Shown here: one piece after another, positions 1-7,257 of the stretch
Numbering within the stretch: the stretch's first letter is position 1
Layout: each line of letters begins with the position of its first letter
Source: Coriobacteriaceae bacterium EMTCatB1
GTDB taxonomy: Bacteria; Actinomycetota; Coriobacteriia; Anaerosomatales; Anaerosomataceae
Assembly: GCA_001950395.1 (NCBI GenBank)
Contig: BDLO01000001.1
Span: 405,979-469,978, forward strand
Length of the DNA: 64,000 bases
Direction of reading: 5' to 3'
The notes under the pieces: model-generated
Database searches by the model: none
What the model saw: the letters and a program-made list of their open reading frames with translations, nothing else
Told to the model about the DNA's origin: nothing
Program-made: the position numbers and the translations under genes

Positions 1-342
1 GGCACGCCCTCTGGGGCGGCAGTGGAGGCGGCCGACCGCCTCGAGAGGGAGGGGATGCGCGTCGCAGTCGGCGTGGTGTCGTCTCCGCTCGACCTGCCTG
101 ATGAGCTCGCGGCGCGGCTCGCGTCGGCTCCGTTCGTGCTGTGCGTCGAGGACCACCACTGGCGCACTGGGCTGTGGGCGAGCGTCGTGGAGCTCCTCGC
201 ACGGCACGGCCTTTCGGGGAGGGTCGCGCCGCACGGCGTGCGTGGTTACCAGGGCTCGGGTCGAGCGGCGGACCTCTATGCAATCGCGGGACTGGATGCC
301 GGGGGTATCGAGCGGCGGGTGAGGGAGCTTCTCGGCGCATGA
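1..342 (+). CDS. Transketolase C-terminal subunit (3' end only)
   Basis: The reading frame is open from the first base and ends at TGA 340-342, so the gene begins upstream of the window. The visible 113 codons match the C-terminal domain of transketolase: an alternating 'AAxRLxxEG' helix, a 'VCVEDHHWRTGLWASVVE' block and a final 'GLDAGGIERRVRELL' helix. In split transketolases this subunit pairs with an N-terminal thiamine-diphosphate-binding subunit in the pentose phosphate pathway, and the partner would lie just upstream. The related C-terminal domain of 1-deoxyxylulose-5-phosphate synthase or a 2-oxoacid dehydrogenase beta subunit cannot be fully excluded from this fragment. Confidence 0.75.
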   Translation, partial: GTPSGAAVEAADRLEREGMRVAVGVVSSPLDLPDELAARLASAPFVLCVEDHHWRTGLWASVVELLARHGLSGRVAPHGVRGYQGSGRAADLYAIAGLDAGGIERRVRELLGA

Positions 343-352
343 GATAGCCACA

Positions 353-374
353 GCAGCTTCACGGCAGGTTCACG
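353..374 (+). repeat. Tandem 11-bp direct repeat, candidate response-regulator site
   Basis: Two adjacent 11-mers, GCAGCTTCACG (353-363) and GCAGGTTCACG (364-374), differ at one base. An 11-bp head-to-tail spacing is the usual geometry for binding of an OmpR/PhoB-type dimer, and the next gene encodes such a regulator. A weak -10-like GATGCT lies about 10 bases downstream (384-389), the distance seen at PhoB-type activated promoters. The inferred role is autoregulation of the two-component operon. Confidence 0.5.
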
Positions 375-411
375 CGGCGCGGCGATGCTTGGAGCTGTGG
401 AAGGAGCAGCG

Positions 412-1104
412 ATGCGACGGACGGTCCTAGTGGTCGACGACAACGAGAAGATCGTCGAGGTGCTCGCCGCGTACCTCGAAGCGGCTGGATACGAGGTCGT
501 GACGGCTCACGATGGCGAGGCGGCGATTGAGGCGGTCCGTGCGCGCCGCCCGGACATCGCGCTGCTCGACATCATGCTGCCTGGCGTGGACGGCATCGAG
601 CTCACGCGCCGCTTCCAGCGCGACTACGACCTTCCCGTGATCCTGGTGACGGCCAAGACAGAGGAGATCGACCGGCTGATCGGGCTCGAAGTCGGCGCCG
701 ACGACTACGTGTCGAAGCCGTTCAGCCCGCGCGAGGTGGTCGCGCGGGTGAAGGCGGTGCTCAGGCGCGTCGATCGCAGCTCGGCCACCTCGGCGGGGGA
801 GACGATCGTGGTCGGTGACCTCGTCGTCGACACAGCGCGCAGGGAAGTCACGGTCGCTGGCGAGAAGGTCGAGTTGACGCGCACCGAGTTCGAGATCCTC
901 GCGACGATGGCCGCTCATCCAGGACGGGTGTACAGCCGGCTGCAGCTGCTCGAGGCGGTCTCCGGCGATGCGTTCGAGGGGTACGAGCGGACCATCGACG
1001 CCCACGTCAAGAACATCCGAAAGAAAATCGGCGACGACCCGAAGGAGCCGCGCTACATCCGCACGGTCTTCGGGGTCGGCTACAAGGTGGAGGCGCCCTC
1101 GTGA
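412..1104 (+). CDS. OmpR/PhoB-family DNA-binding response regulator
   Basis: Cytoplasmic two-component response regulator of 230 residues. The receiver domain (residues 1-115) has the acidic pair in 'VVDDNEK', the phosphoacceptor Asp53 in 'LLDIMLPGVDG' and Lys102 in 'DDYVSKPF'. A winged-helix Trans_reg_C domain follows (about residues 130-228) with 'ELTRTEFEIL' and the C-terminal 'YIRTVFGVGYK' wing. The ATG at 412 is preferred over an in-frame ATG at 385 because AAGGAG (401-406) sits six bases before it. The stop overlaps the next start by four bases, so it is translationally coupled to its kinase. The target genes are not evident from sequence. Confidence 0.93.
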   Translation: MRRTVLVVDDNEKIVEVLAAYLEAAGYEVVTAHDGEAAIEAVRARRPDIALLDIMLPGVDGIELTRRFQRDYDLPVILVTAKTEEIDRLIGLEVGADDYVSKPFSPREVVARVKAVLRRVDRSSATSAGETIVVGDLVVDTARREVTVAGEKVELTRTEFEILATMAAHPGRVYSRLQLLEAVSGDAFEGYERTIDAHVKNIRKKIGDDPKEPRYIRTVFGVGYKVEAPS

Positions 1105-2210
1105 AGCGCACACGCCTCACGTGGCAGGTCTTCTTGGCCATCCTCCTCGTCGCGCTCGCGTCCGTCCTCGTCGCGGGTCTCATCGCACGTCGAGCGTTGT
1201 CCAGCGCGTTCGCAGCGTACTTGAGCGCCTACGGCATGCACATGGGCCCGGGCATGGGGTTCGGGCGCATGGTGCTCGGGGCAGCGGAGCGCGCGTTCCT
1301 GGCGGGAGTCGATCGCGGCATCGTCGTGTCGGCTGCCGTGGCGGCTGCGACAGCCGCGTTGGCGGCGGTCGCGCTCGCTCGGTACCTGGTCCGCCCGCTC
1401 CGGCAGCTCACGTCAGGCGTCGAAGCCGTCGCGAGCGGCGACCTCGCGCATCGAGTGGAGGTGAGCGGACCCGCGGAGATCGAGGAGCTCGCGACGGCGT
1501 TCAACACGATGGCCGAGTCGCTGGAGCGCAGCGAGGCGCTGAGGCGTCGCATGGTGAGCGACGTCGCGCACGAGCTCCGCAACCCCATCGCGGCGCTCCG
1601 CGCCCAGGCAGAGGCGGTGGCAGAAGGCGTCATGCCGCTCGATGAAGCACGGCTGCGATCCATGGTGCAGGACCTCGAGCAGCTGTCGCGACTCGTCCAC
1701 GACCTGCAGGAGCTCGCGGTGGCCGAGGCGGGCGCGTTGCGATACGAGATGAGCCAGACGGACCTGTGCGAGATCGCGCAGCGCGAGGTGGAACGTGCGA
1801 AGGTGCTTGCGCACGAGGGAGTGGAGGTCTCGCTGTCGTGTTCGCCTGCGCCCGCGATGGTGCATGCTGACGAGTTCCGGATCGCGCAGGCGGTGCGGAA
1901 CCTGCTCGCAAACGCGCTTCGGCACACCACGCGGGGCCGTATCGCCGTGACCGTGGAGAGCATCGACGGCTGGATGCGCCTGACCGTGTCCGACACCGGG
2001 TCCGGGATACCAGAGAAAGACCTGCCGTACATCTTCGAGCGGTTCTACCGGGCCGACGAGGCGCGCGCCGCGTCCACGGGCGGCACTGGGCTCGGGCTGG
2101 CGATCGTCAAGCGGATCGTCGAGGACCATGGCGGCACGGTGTTCGCCACCAGCGTTGAAGGCGTGGGAAGCGCGATCGGGTTCGTGCTGCCGGTCTCGCC
2201 TCAGGAGTAA
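1101..2210 (+). CDS. HAMP-containing sensor histidine kinase
   Basis: Membrane sensor kinase of 369 residues paired with the upstream response regulator. Two transmembrane helices (about residues 9-32 and 74-96) flank a short outside loop of about 40 residues containing a Met/His-rich stretch, 'MHMGPGMGFGRM' (46-57). A HAMP linker (about 97-148), a HisKA domain with phosphorylated His157 in 'SDVAHELRNP', and a HATPase_c domain with 'NLLANALRH', 'DTGSGIP' and 'GGTGLGLAIV' follow. All expected kinase boxes are present. The gene starts with GTG inside the regulator stop codon. It ends convergently with the hydrogenase protease gene, overlapping it by ten bases. The signal is unknown; the Met-rich loop could bind a soft metal, but that is inference. 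Confidence 0.93.
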   Translation: MKRTRLTWQVFLAILLVALASVLVAGLIARRALSSAFAAYLSAYGMHMGPGMGFGRMVLGAAERAFLAGVDRGIVVSAAVAAATAALAAVALARYLVRPLRQLTSGVEAVASGDLAHRVEVSGPAEIEELATAFNTMAESLERSEALRRRMVSDVAHELRNPIAALRAQAEAVAEGVMPLDEARLRSMVQDLEQLSRLVHDLQELAVAEAGALRYEMSQTDLCEIAQREVERAKVLAHEGVEVSLSCSPAPAMVHADEFRIAQAVRNLLANALRHTTRGRIAVTVESIDGWMRLTVSDTGSGIPEKDLPYIFERFYRADEARAASTGGTGLGLAIVKRIVEDHGGTVFATSVEGVGSAIGFVLPVSPQE

Positions 2211-2788
2211 GCGGCGGAGGAGCCGGTCTCGCGCAGGCGCGCGCGCATCTCGGCAAGCGCGCGTTCCACGGCGCCGACGAGCTCTGGGTCGGCGCCCGGA
2301 CTCGTCTCGTGATGCGCACCGCGCTCTTCCAGCAGCATCAGGACCGCGGCGACGGCGCGCGGCACGGCGGCCTCGACGAGGGGCGTCAGGCCGATTGAGA
2401 ACTCCTCCGGCGCGATGTCCTCCACTTGGACGCCGACGCACTCGACGTCCGGCTCGATGCCCGAGAGGCGCGCGGCGTTCAAGACGTCGACGAGCCGCAC
2501 GTCGTGCAGCGAATGCAGCACTTGATTGGGAGCGAAGTGCTCCGGCTTCAAGCGGAGCACTGTGCCCGGGGGGTGGCTCGTGCCGTCGACGGCATCCACG
2601 ACGAGGACGTAGTCAGCGTCGCGCAGGAGGTGCAGGATGGCGAACCCGAGCGTTCCCGCGTCAACGACGCGGACCGATTTCGGCAGGGTGTAGGCGCGCG
2701 ACAGCTCCTCGACGACGCGGGGCCCGACGCCTTCGTCGCGCATCAGCGCAGTTCCCACGCCTAGCACCAGTATCCGCTCCTGCGCCAT
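2201..2788 (-). CDS. hyaD: Hydrogenase maturation protease (HyaD/HycI family)
   Basis: Endopeptidase that removes the C-terminal extension of the hydrogenase large subunit once nickel is inserted. The 195-residue protein starts with the family fold 'ILVLGVGTALMRDEGVGPRVVEEL', with the metal-sensing acidic residue in 'MRDEGVG', followed by 'VVDAGTLGF' and 'VLVVDAVDG'. The last 40 residues are an extra helical tail beyond the usual length of about 160. It is the last gene of the hydrogenase operon. Its expected substrate is the large subunit encoded at 3532-5205, cut after the histidine of the DPUxxCxxH motif. A strong hairpin lies between this gene and the cytochrome b gene. Confidence 0.9.
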   Translation of the reverse strand: MAQERILVLGVGTALMRDEGVGPRVVEELSRAYTLPKSVRVVDAGTLGFAILHLLRDADYVLVVDAVDGTSHPPGTVLRLKPEHFAPNQVLHSLHDVRLVDVLNAARLSGIEPDVECVGVQVEDIAPEEFSIGLTPLVEAAVPRAVAAVLMLLEERGAHHETSPGADPELVGAVERALAEMRARLRETGSSAAYS

Positions 2789-2832
2789 CTCGCTCCCTTC
2801 GAAGAAGTCCGCTCGCCAAGCATCATAGCGGA

Positions 2833-2858
2833 ACGGGCCCCGGATCTCCGGGGCCCGT
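2833..2858 (-). terminator. Terminator-like hairpin between hydrogenase cytochrome b and protease genes
   Basis: A perfect 11-bp GC-rich inverted repeat (2833-2843 with 2848-2858) has a four-base loop. No T-run follows on either strand, so complete termination is doubtful. Its place inside the operon, just after the structural genes, fits attenuation or mRNA 3'-end stabilisation that lowers protease expression relative to the subunits. Confidence 0.45.
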
Positions 2859-2885
2859 CCGTGGCTTCGGCTGTGAGCGCATGCC

Positions 2886-3530
2886 CTAGTGCTTGCCCTC
2901 GGGCACGGTCTCCTTCCACAGGAAGATGAGTTTGCTCGGGGCGAAGTTGTAGATGTTCGCGAGGTAGGCGTGCACCATCGTGAACAGGATGAACACCCAC
3001 ATCCCCAGGTAGTGGATGACGCGCATGTTCATCGGCCCGCCGACCAGGTCGAGCCCGGCCCGGAAGAACCCGAGGTCCATGCTCGGCCCGTAGATCGCGA
3101 AGCCCGTGTACGCCTGCAGGTAGGTGAGCGGGATGGTCGCCAGGTACGCGATCTTCTGCAGCGACCCGTACTTGGCCGAGATCACGCCCTCCTTGCGCAG
3201 GAACAGGTAGTACTTCACGGTCTCCCAGAACTGGTGGCGGTTCTTCTCCTGCGGCAGCCAGTTCTTGATGTCGAGGTCGACCTCGCGCGAGTCCAGGTCC
3301 TGCGCCGTCTTGACGAAGAAGGCGGCGACGATCCGGAAGGTGAGGTTGATGATGACCACGTACATCGCGACGAAGTGCATGCCGCGGGCCACACCCATGA
3401 ACCCGTCGAAGAACGGGTAGTGGATGTAGAAGCCGGAGAACGCCAGCATCACCATGCAGATCAGGTTGATCCAGTGGGTGATCACGAAGATGAGCGGATG
3501 CGCCTCACGGTAGTGCGGGTGCCCTGCCAT
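2886..3530 (-). CDS. hyaC: Ni/Fe-hydrogenase b-type cytochrome subunit
   Basis: Integral membrane di-heme cytochrome b of 214 residues that takes electrons from the hydrogenase small subunit and passes them to the quinone pool. Hydrophobic segments lie near residues 10-36, 52-75, 125-150 and 165-192. Candidate heme-ligand histidines occur in 'FVITHWINL', 'ARGMHFVAMYVV', 'MRVIHYLGMWVF' and 'FTMVHAYLANIYN', as in HyaC/HupC/PF01292 proteins. The ATG at 3530 lies one base after the end of the large-subunit frame once the internal TGA is read through, which strongly supports that reading. Its presence makes the enzyme a quinone-linked uptake hydrogenase. Confidence 0.95.
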   Translation of the reverse strand: MAGHPHYREAHPLIFVITHWINLICMVMLAFSGFYIHYPFFDGFMGVARGMHFVAMYVVIINLTFRIVAAFFVKTAQDLDSREVDLDIKNWLPQEKNRHQFWETVKYYLFLRKEGVISAKYGSLQKIAYLATIPLTYLQAYTGFAIYGPSMDLGFFRAGLDLVGGPMNMRVIHYLGMWVFILFTMVHAYLANIYNFAPSKLIFLWKETVPEGKH

Positions 3531-3531
3531 C

Positions 3532-5205
3532 TCACATCACCCCCATCGGCGACGTCGAAAGCGTCACTTCCTTGCCGGTCACGGTGTCCACCACGTGGAC
3601 AGCGCATCCGATTCAAGGATCGAAGCTGTGCGCGACGCGCAGGACCTCCAGCGGCCGCTCGGAGTCGACGACCGGCGTGCCGATGAGCGCCTGCTCCATC
3701 GGGCCAGGGACGCCCTTGCTGTCACGCGGCGCGATGTCCCAGGTGGTCGGGGCGACGACCTGGTAGTTGGCGATCTTGCCGCCTTCCACCGTCATCCAGT
3801 GACCGACGGAACCGCGCGGCGCCTCCCACAGGCCGGCGCCCTGTCCGGAGTCAGCACGGTCGGTGACGAAGAACGAGCTGTCTCCGCCCTTGAGCGCGGC
3901 GATGAGCTCGTTGACCCACTCGATCGACCAGTCGGCGACGACCTTGGCCTCGAGGTTGCGGGCCGCGACGCGACCCAGCAGCGAGACGAGGACCGTCGGC
4001 TGAAGCTGCGCGCCAGCAGCGGCGGAGAGCTTGGCCAGGGTGTCGTCGATGATCGACTTCACCTCGGGGCGGCCGTTGACGTACGCAACGAGCATGCGCG
4101 ACAGCGGGCCGACCTCGGCCGGCACGCCCTTGCACCGGGCGGCCTTGCCCCACGAGTACTTGCCGCTCGTGGAGTACTGCTCCCACTTCGGGACCGTCTT
4201 GCCTTCCTTCGGATTGAGGCCCGAAGGCACGTCGTACCAGGAGTGGTCGACGTCCTCCGTGACGTCGTCCGGACCGACTTCCTGCGCCGTGAGCCCCTTG
4301 GAGGTCTCCACGAAGCCTCGCGGCAGGTACCGGTTGTACGGATCCAGGTCCTCGGCCTCGAAGACGCCCCACGACAGGAAGTTGCCGCACCCGCCGCCGA
4401 ACGACGCAGCGTCGAGGATGTACGGCGCGATCGCGAGCGTGTCGGGGATGAGCGCCGTGTCGATGAACTCCTTGACGCGAGTGAAGCGGAACAGGATGTC
4501 GTCCAGCTTCTGCTCGGTAGGGACGAACGCGGTGCCGCCCGGGATGGAGGTCATCTGGTGCGGGAACTTGCCGCCCATGATGCCGATGATCTCGGCGGCG
4601 ACGGCCTGGAGCTCGAGGGCCTCGAGGTAGTGCGCCGTAGCGATGAGGTCGAGCTCCGGCGGCAGCACGTAGCCGGGGTGCTTCTCGGCGCCCACGCCGA
4701 ACCAGCCCTCATGACCGGTGAAGATTGAGAGCTGGCCGTTCTCGACGAAGGCCTTGAGACGAGCAGCCACGGCGCCGAAGTCCGTGATGCGGGTGCCGGC
4801 GGCCTGCGCGAGCGCGTAGGTGTCAGCGATGTCCGCGCTGAGCGCGTTCACCGGGTTCACGTAGTCCAGCGCAGCCAGCGTGTAGAACCACAGGATGTGG
4901 CTGTGCAGGTACTGCGCCGCCTCGATGAGGTTCCGGATGATGCGCGCGTTGTTCGGGATCTTGATGCCGAGCGCGTCTTCGCACGACTGCGCGGAGGCGT
5001 GGCTGTGCGAGATCGGGCAGACGCCGCAGATGCGCTGCGCGACCCAGAACGCGTCTTCAGGGGCCCGGTTCACGAGCACTTTCTCCATGCCACGCCACAG
5101 CGTGCCGGAGACCCAGGCGTCCGAGACCTTGCCGTTCGTCACTTCGACCTCGACGCGCAGGTGACCCTCGATTCGGGTCACGGGATCAACAACGACGCGA
5201 GCCAC
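3532..5205 (-). CDS. [NiFeSe] hydrogenase large subunit, selenoprotein (in-frame TGA = Sec531)
   Basis: Catalytic subunit of a periplasmic-facing uptake hydrogenase (H2 to protons and electrons). The N-terminal Ni site 'RICGVCPISH' supplies Cys60 and Cys63. A naive frame stops at TGA 3613-3615 right after 'VAHSFDP', exactly where the first cysteine of the C-terminal DPCxxCxxH motif belongs. Reading through gives 'DPUIGCAVH' with Sec531, Cys534 and His537. The frame then runs 20 more residues to TGA 3532-3534, the right length for the peptide that the maturation protease removes. Total length is 557 residues. A hairpin suited to bacterial SECIS follows the TGA. The GTG start overlaps the small-subunit stop by one base and has GGAGG upstream. 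The Sec machinery (selA, selB, selC, selD) is not in the window. Confidence 0.93.
3585..3601 (-). promoter_or_regulatory. Candidate bacterial SECIS hairpin for the hydrogenase selenocysteine codon
   Basis: On the minus strand, 11 bases after the TGA at 3615-3613, a perfect 7-bp stem (TGTCCAC with GTGGACA) closes a three-base GTG loop. Bacterial SECIS elements sit within the coding region, with a small apical loop roughly 16-37 bases after the UGA and usually a G in the first two loop positions. This hairpin meets those rules. The stem also encodes conserved codons of the CxxH motif, so selection on protein and RNA overlaps here. Confidence 0.65.
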
Positions 5206-6437
5206 TACTTATCGCCTCCCTTCTTCGCGAGACGCTTGCGGTCGTACGCCTTCATCTCCTCCATGGGAGGCCCGTCGCCGATGCGACCGGCGGCCTTCAT
5301 GCCGATGCCGTGGACCACGAGGCCGGCAGCGGCCACTGCACCGACTGCCGCGCCGATGGTGCCCGGCTGGACGAAGGTGTCGCCGATGCGCATGTCGGAC
5401 ATGCGCTTGAGGAACGGGGAGTTGTTGTCGACCCAGTTCAGGCCGCCGCAGCCGATGCACGGCGCGCCGGACTCGACGCACCAGCTCGCCCGACGGTTCC
5501 ACCGGGTGACAGGGCACTGCGTGAAGGTCTGCGGGCCCTTGCAGCCCACCTTGTACAGGCAGTAGCCCATGGCCTCTTCCTTGCTGCCGAGCTCGGTGAC
5601 GAACTCGCCGTTCTCGAAGTGGCCGCGCCGCGGGCAGTTGTCGTGGATCGTCTGCCCGTAGATGGCCTTCGGCATCAGCAACGTCACCTTCTCGCCGGTG
5701 ATGGCGTCCGTGTAGGGGACCTTCACCATCGGCGTGACTTGCAGGAACTTCGCGGGATCGCGGTCTGCCACGAGCAGCAGCTGGACGACCATCGCGACGA
5801 CCCACTCGGGGTTGACCGGGCAGGTAGGCATGCTGACGACCGGGGTCGTGATGCCCTTGTGCTGCAACCACGCAGCGACACCGGTCGCCTCTGATGCGTT
5901 CGGATACCCGTAGATCCAGCCGCCGTCGACCGCGCACGATCCGACGGCGATGACGGCAGCCGCGTTCTTGGCGGCCTCTTCGAGGATCTCGATGCCTTTC
6001 TTGGCGCCCTCGTTCTCGGGTCCGCCGCCGACGAACAGCGTGTTGCCGTCCTGGCCGGTCATCACCGAACCCTCGTAGATGAGGATGTAGCCGCCCTCCT
6101 CAGCGCGCTTGGTGATGTTCTTCTCGGCCCACGAACCCGCGGCGGCCATGATCGTCTCGAAGTACTCGAAGGACAGGTAGTCGAGCACGATCGTGGCGAC
6201 GTCGGGCGTGTCGACCTGCGCGATGGACTCGGTGCAGCCGGTGCACGAACCGCCGTTGAGCCACAGGGCCGGCATCAGCTTCGGTGCCCCTTCGAGGGCT
6301 GCTGCGATCTGCGGAGCCATCGTCTCGGACAACCCAAGCATCGCGGCCACAGAGCCGCAGTACTTGAGGAAGTCGCGACGAGTCACGCCACGGACCGCGA
6401 GCAGGTCGTGCAATGCACCGTGCGCCTCTTGCGCCAT
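5205..6437 (-). CDS. [NiFe(Se)] hydrogenase small subunit, Tat-exported and membrane-anchored
   Basis: Electron-transfer subunit of 410 residues carrying the iron-sulfur clusters next to the active site. A Tat signal 'VTRRDFLKY' lies near residues 18-26, followed by a hydrophobic stretch. Cluster ligands appear in 'LNGGSCTGCTES', 'GSCAVDGG', 'MPTCPVNPEW', 'IHDNCPRRG', 'YKVGCKGPQTFTQCP' and 'PCIGCGG', giving proximal, medial and distal sites. A C-terminal hydrophobic helix (about residues 350-375) anchors it beside the cytochrome b. The start at 6437 is chosen because AAGGAGG lies eight bases upstream. An in-frame ATG at 6473 would add 12 residues before the signal. It is the first gene of the operon. 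Confidence 0.94.
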   Translation of the reverse strand: MAQEAHGALHDLLAVRGVTRRDFLKYCGSVAAMLGLSETMAPQIAAALEGAPKLMPALWLNGGSCTGCTESIAQVDTPDVATIVLDYLSFEYFETIMAAAGSWAEKNITKRAEEGGYILIYEGSVMTGQDGNTLFVGGGPENEGAKKGIEILEEAAKNAAAVIAVGSCAVDGGWIYGYPNASEATGVAAWLQHKGITTPVVSMPTCPVNPEWVVAMVVQLLLVADRDPAKFLQVTPMVKVPYTDAITGEKVTLLMPKAIYGQTIHDNCPRRGHFENGEFVTELGSKEEAMGYCLYKVGCKGPQTFTQCPVTRWNRRASWCVESGAPCIGCGGLNWVDNNSPFLKRMSDMRIGDTFVQPGTIGAAVGAVAAAGLVVHGIGMKAAGRIGDGPPMEEMKAYDRKRLAKKGGDK

Positions 6438-6999
6438 GCCATACACCTCCTTGGTGTCATCTCGAACCGACATGCGTGCTTTCGTACACGTCGATCTTGC
6501 GGGGCTTCAGCCCCTCAGCGCACCGTCCCTCCTTTCCCATCTCTCCAAAACCCAGTGACAGATATGGACGAATGCCGGCATCCGTCGCGTGACGCGAGTA
6601 ACGCGGCATCGTTCCCGTGATGTGGGTGATCGTGCGGTATGTGTTCGTTGGACGATTGCGGCAGACCTGCCGCGAGGTGGGATCTCAAGACGCGCGAGGC
6701 GCAGAGTGCCGTCCGATGGGGCGTCGGCACGAAGTGTCTGTAGAAGCCCGCGGACATGCGCGACGCCACCGTGCCGGCGCGCAACCCCCTGGATCACATG
6801 CTGTCGCATGCGGTGTCATACGACGAGTGTAACAAGAGAGTGACGATTTGTGCAGATGGGAATATCGAACTTGTCGACGGCTTCTTGTCAGCTCGTTGCA
6901 TCAGGCGCGTGCAGGATATGCGCGGCTGGAGTGTAATCTGATGCTGTGCGGCCGCGGACTCGGCCGCGGTGCTACCTCGGCGTGGCAAGGAGGAGCCAG
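6438..6999. other. Divergent intergenic region between hydrogenase operon and DUF2249 gene
   Basis: This 562-base stretch has no gene I can support. Small open frames occur on both strands, but they show no family signature and lack consistent ribosome sites. It contains the likely hydrogenase promoter (6826-6854, minus strand), leaving a leader of roughly 380 bases. In that leader a GGGGC-TGAA-GCCCC hairpin lies near 6501-6514, shortly after an AGGAGG. I find no recognisable riboswitch. Confidence 0.5.
6826..6854 (-). promoter_or_regulatory. Candidate promoter of the hydrogenase operon
   Basis: On the minus strand TGCACA (6854-6849) and TACACT (6831-6826) are separated by 17 bases, and a TGT just before the -10 gives an extended -10 element. 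The -35 matches four of six consensus bases. The start site would be near 6819, leaving a long untranslated leader. No clear Fnr or Crp palindrome is visible next to it. Confidence 0.4.
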
Positions 7000-7257
7000 G
7001 TGCTCGCTGCACCGACCGGTCTCGTGCTCGACATTCGGGGGTTGACGCCAGCGATGCGTCGGCCCGTGGTGTTCGCCGTCGTCGACAAGATGCTCGAGCT
7101 GGACTGCATGGACAGCATCGTTGTGATCTGCGACCACGACCCGTCTGGGCTCGGCTACCAGCTCGATCTTCGCCGCGAGTCGCGCGGCCGGTTCGAGTTT
7201 GACTGCGATCAGCGGCTCGACGGGGCTTGGGTGGCCCTCATCCGCCGGAAGATCTGA
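7000..7257 (+). CDS. DUF2249 domain protein
   Basis: Small cytoplasmic protein of 85 residues with the DUF2249 pattern: 'LDIRGLTPAMRRPVVFAVVD' at the start, 'VVICDHDPSGLGYQLD' in the middle and a terminal 'GAWVALIRRK' strand. The family is common near denitrification and anaerobic redox genes and has a TusA-like fold; its biochemical role is not settled. The GTG at 7000 is supported by AAGGAGG at 6987-6993, six bases upstream. Its last 20 bases overlap the end of the convergent HAD hydrolase gene. Confidence 0.8.
   Translation: MLAAPTGLVLDIRGLTPAMRRPVVFAVVDKMLELDCMDSIVVICDHDPSGLGYQLDLRRESRGRFEFDCDQRLDGAWVALIRRKI

Noticed and set aside
3613..3615. TGA as the true end of a truncated hydrogenase large subunit
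   Set aside because: Downstream codons restore the conserved CxxH motif and a normal-length cleavable tail, and the frame ends one base before the next gene. A real stop would leave an inactive subunit in an otherwise intact operon.
6507..6809. Small open frames on both strands of the hydrogenase upstream region
   Set aside because: They have no domain, no consistent ribosome site and overlap each other on both strands. The region is better explained as promoter and leader.
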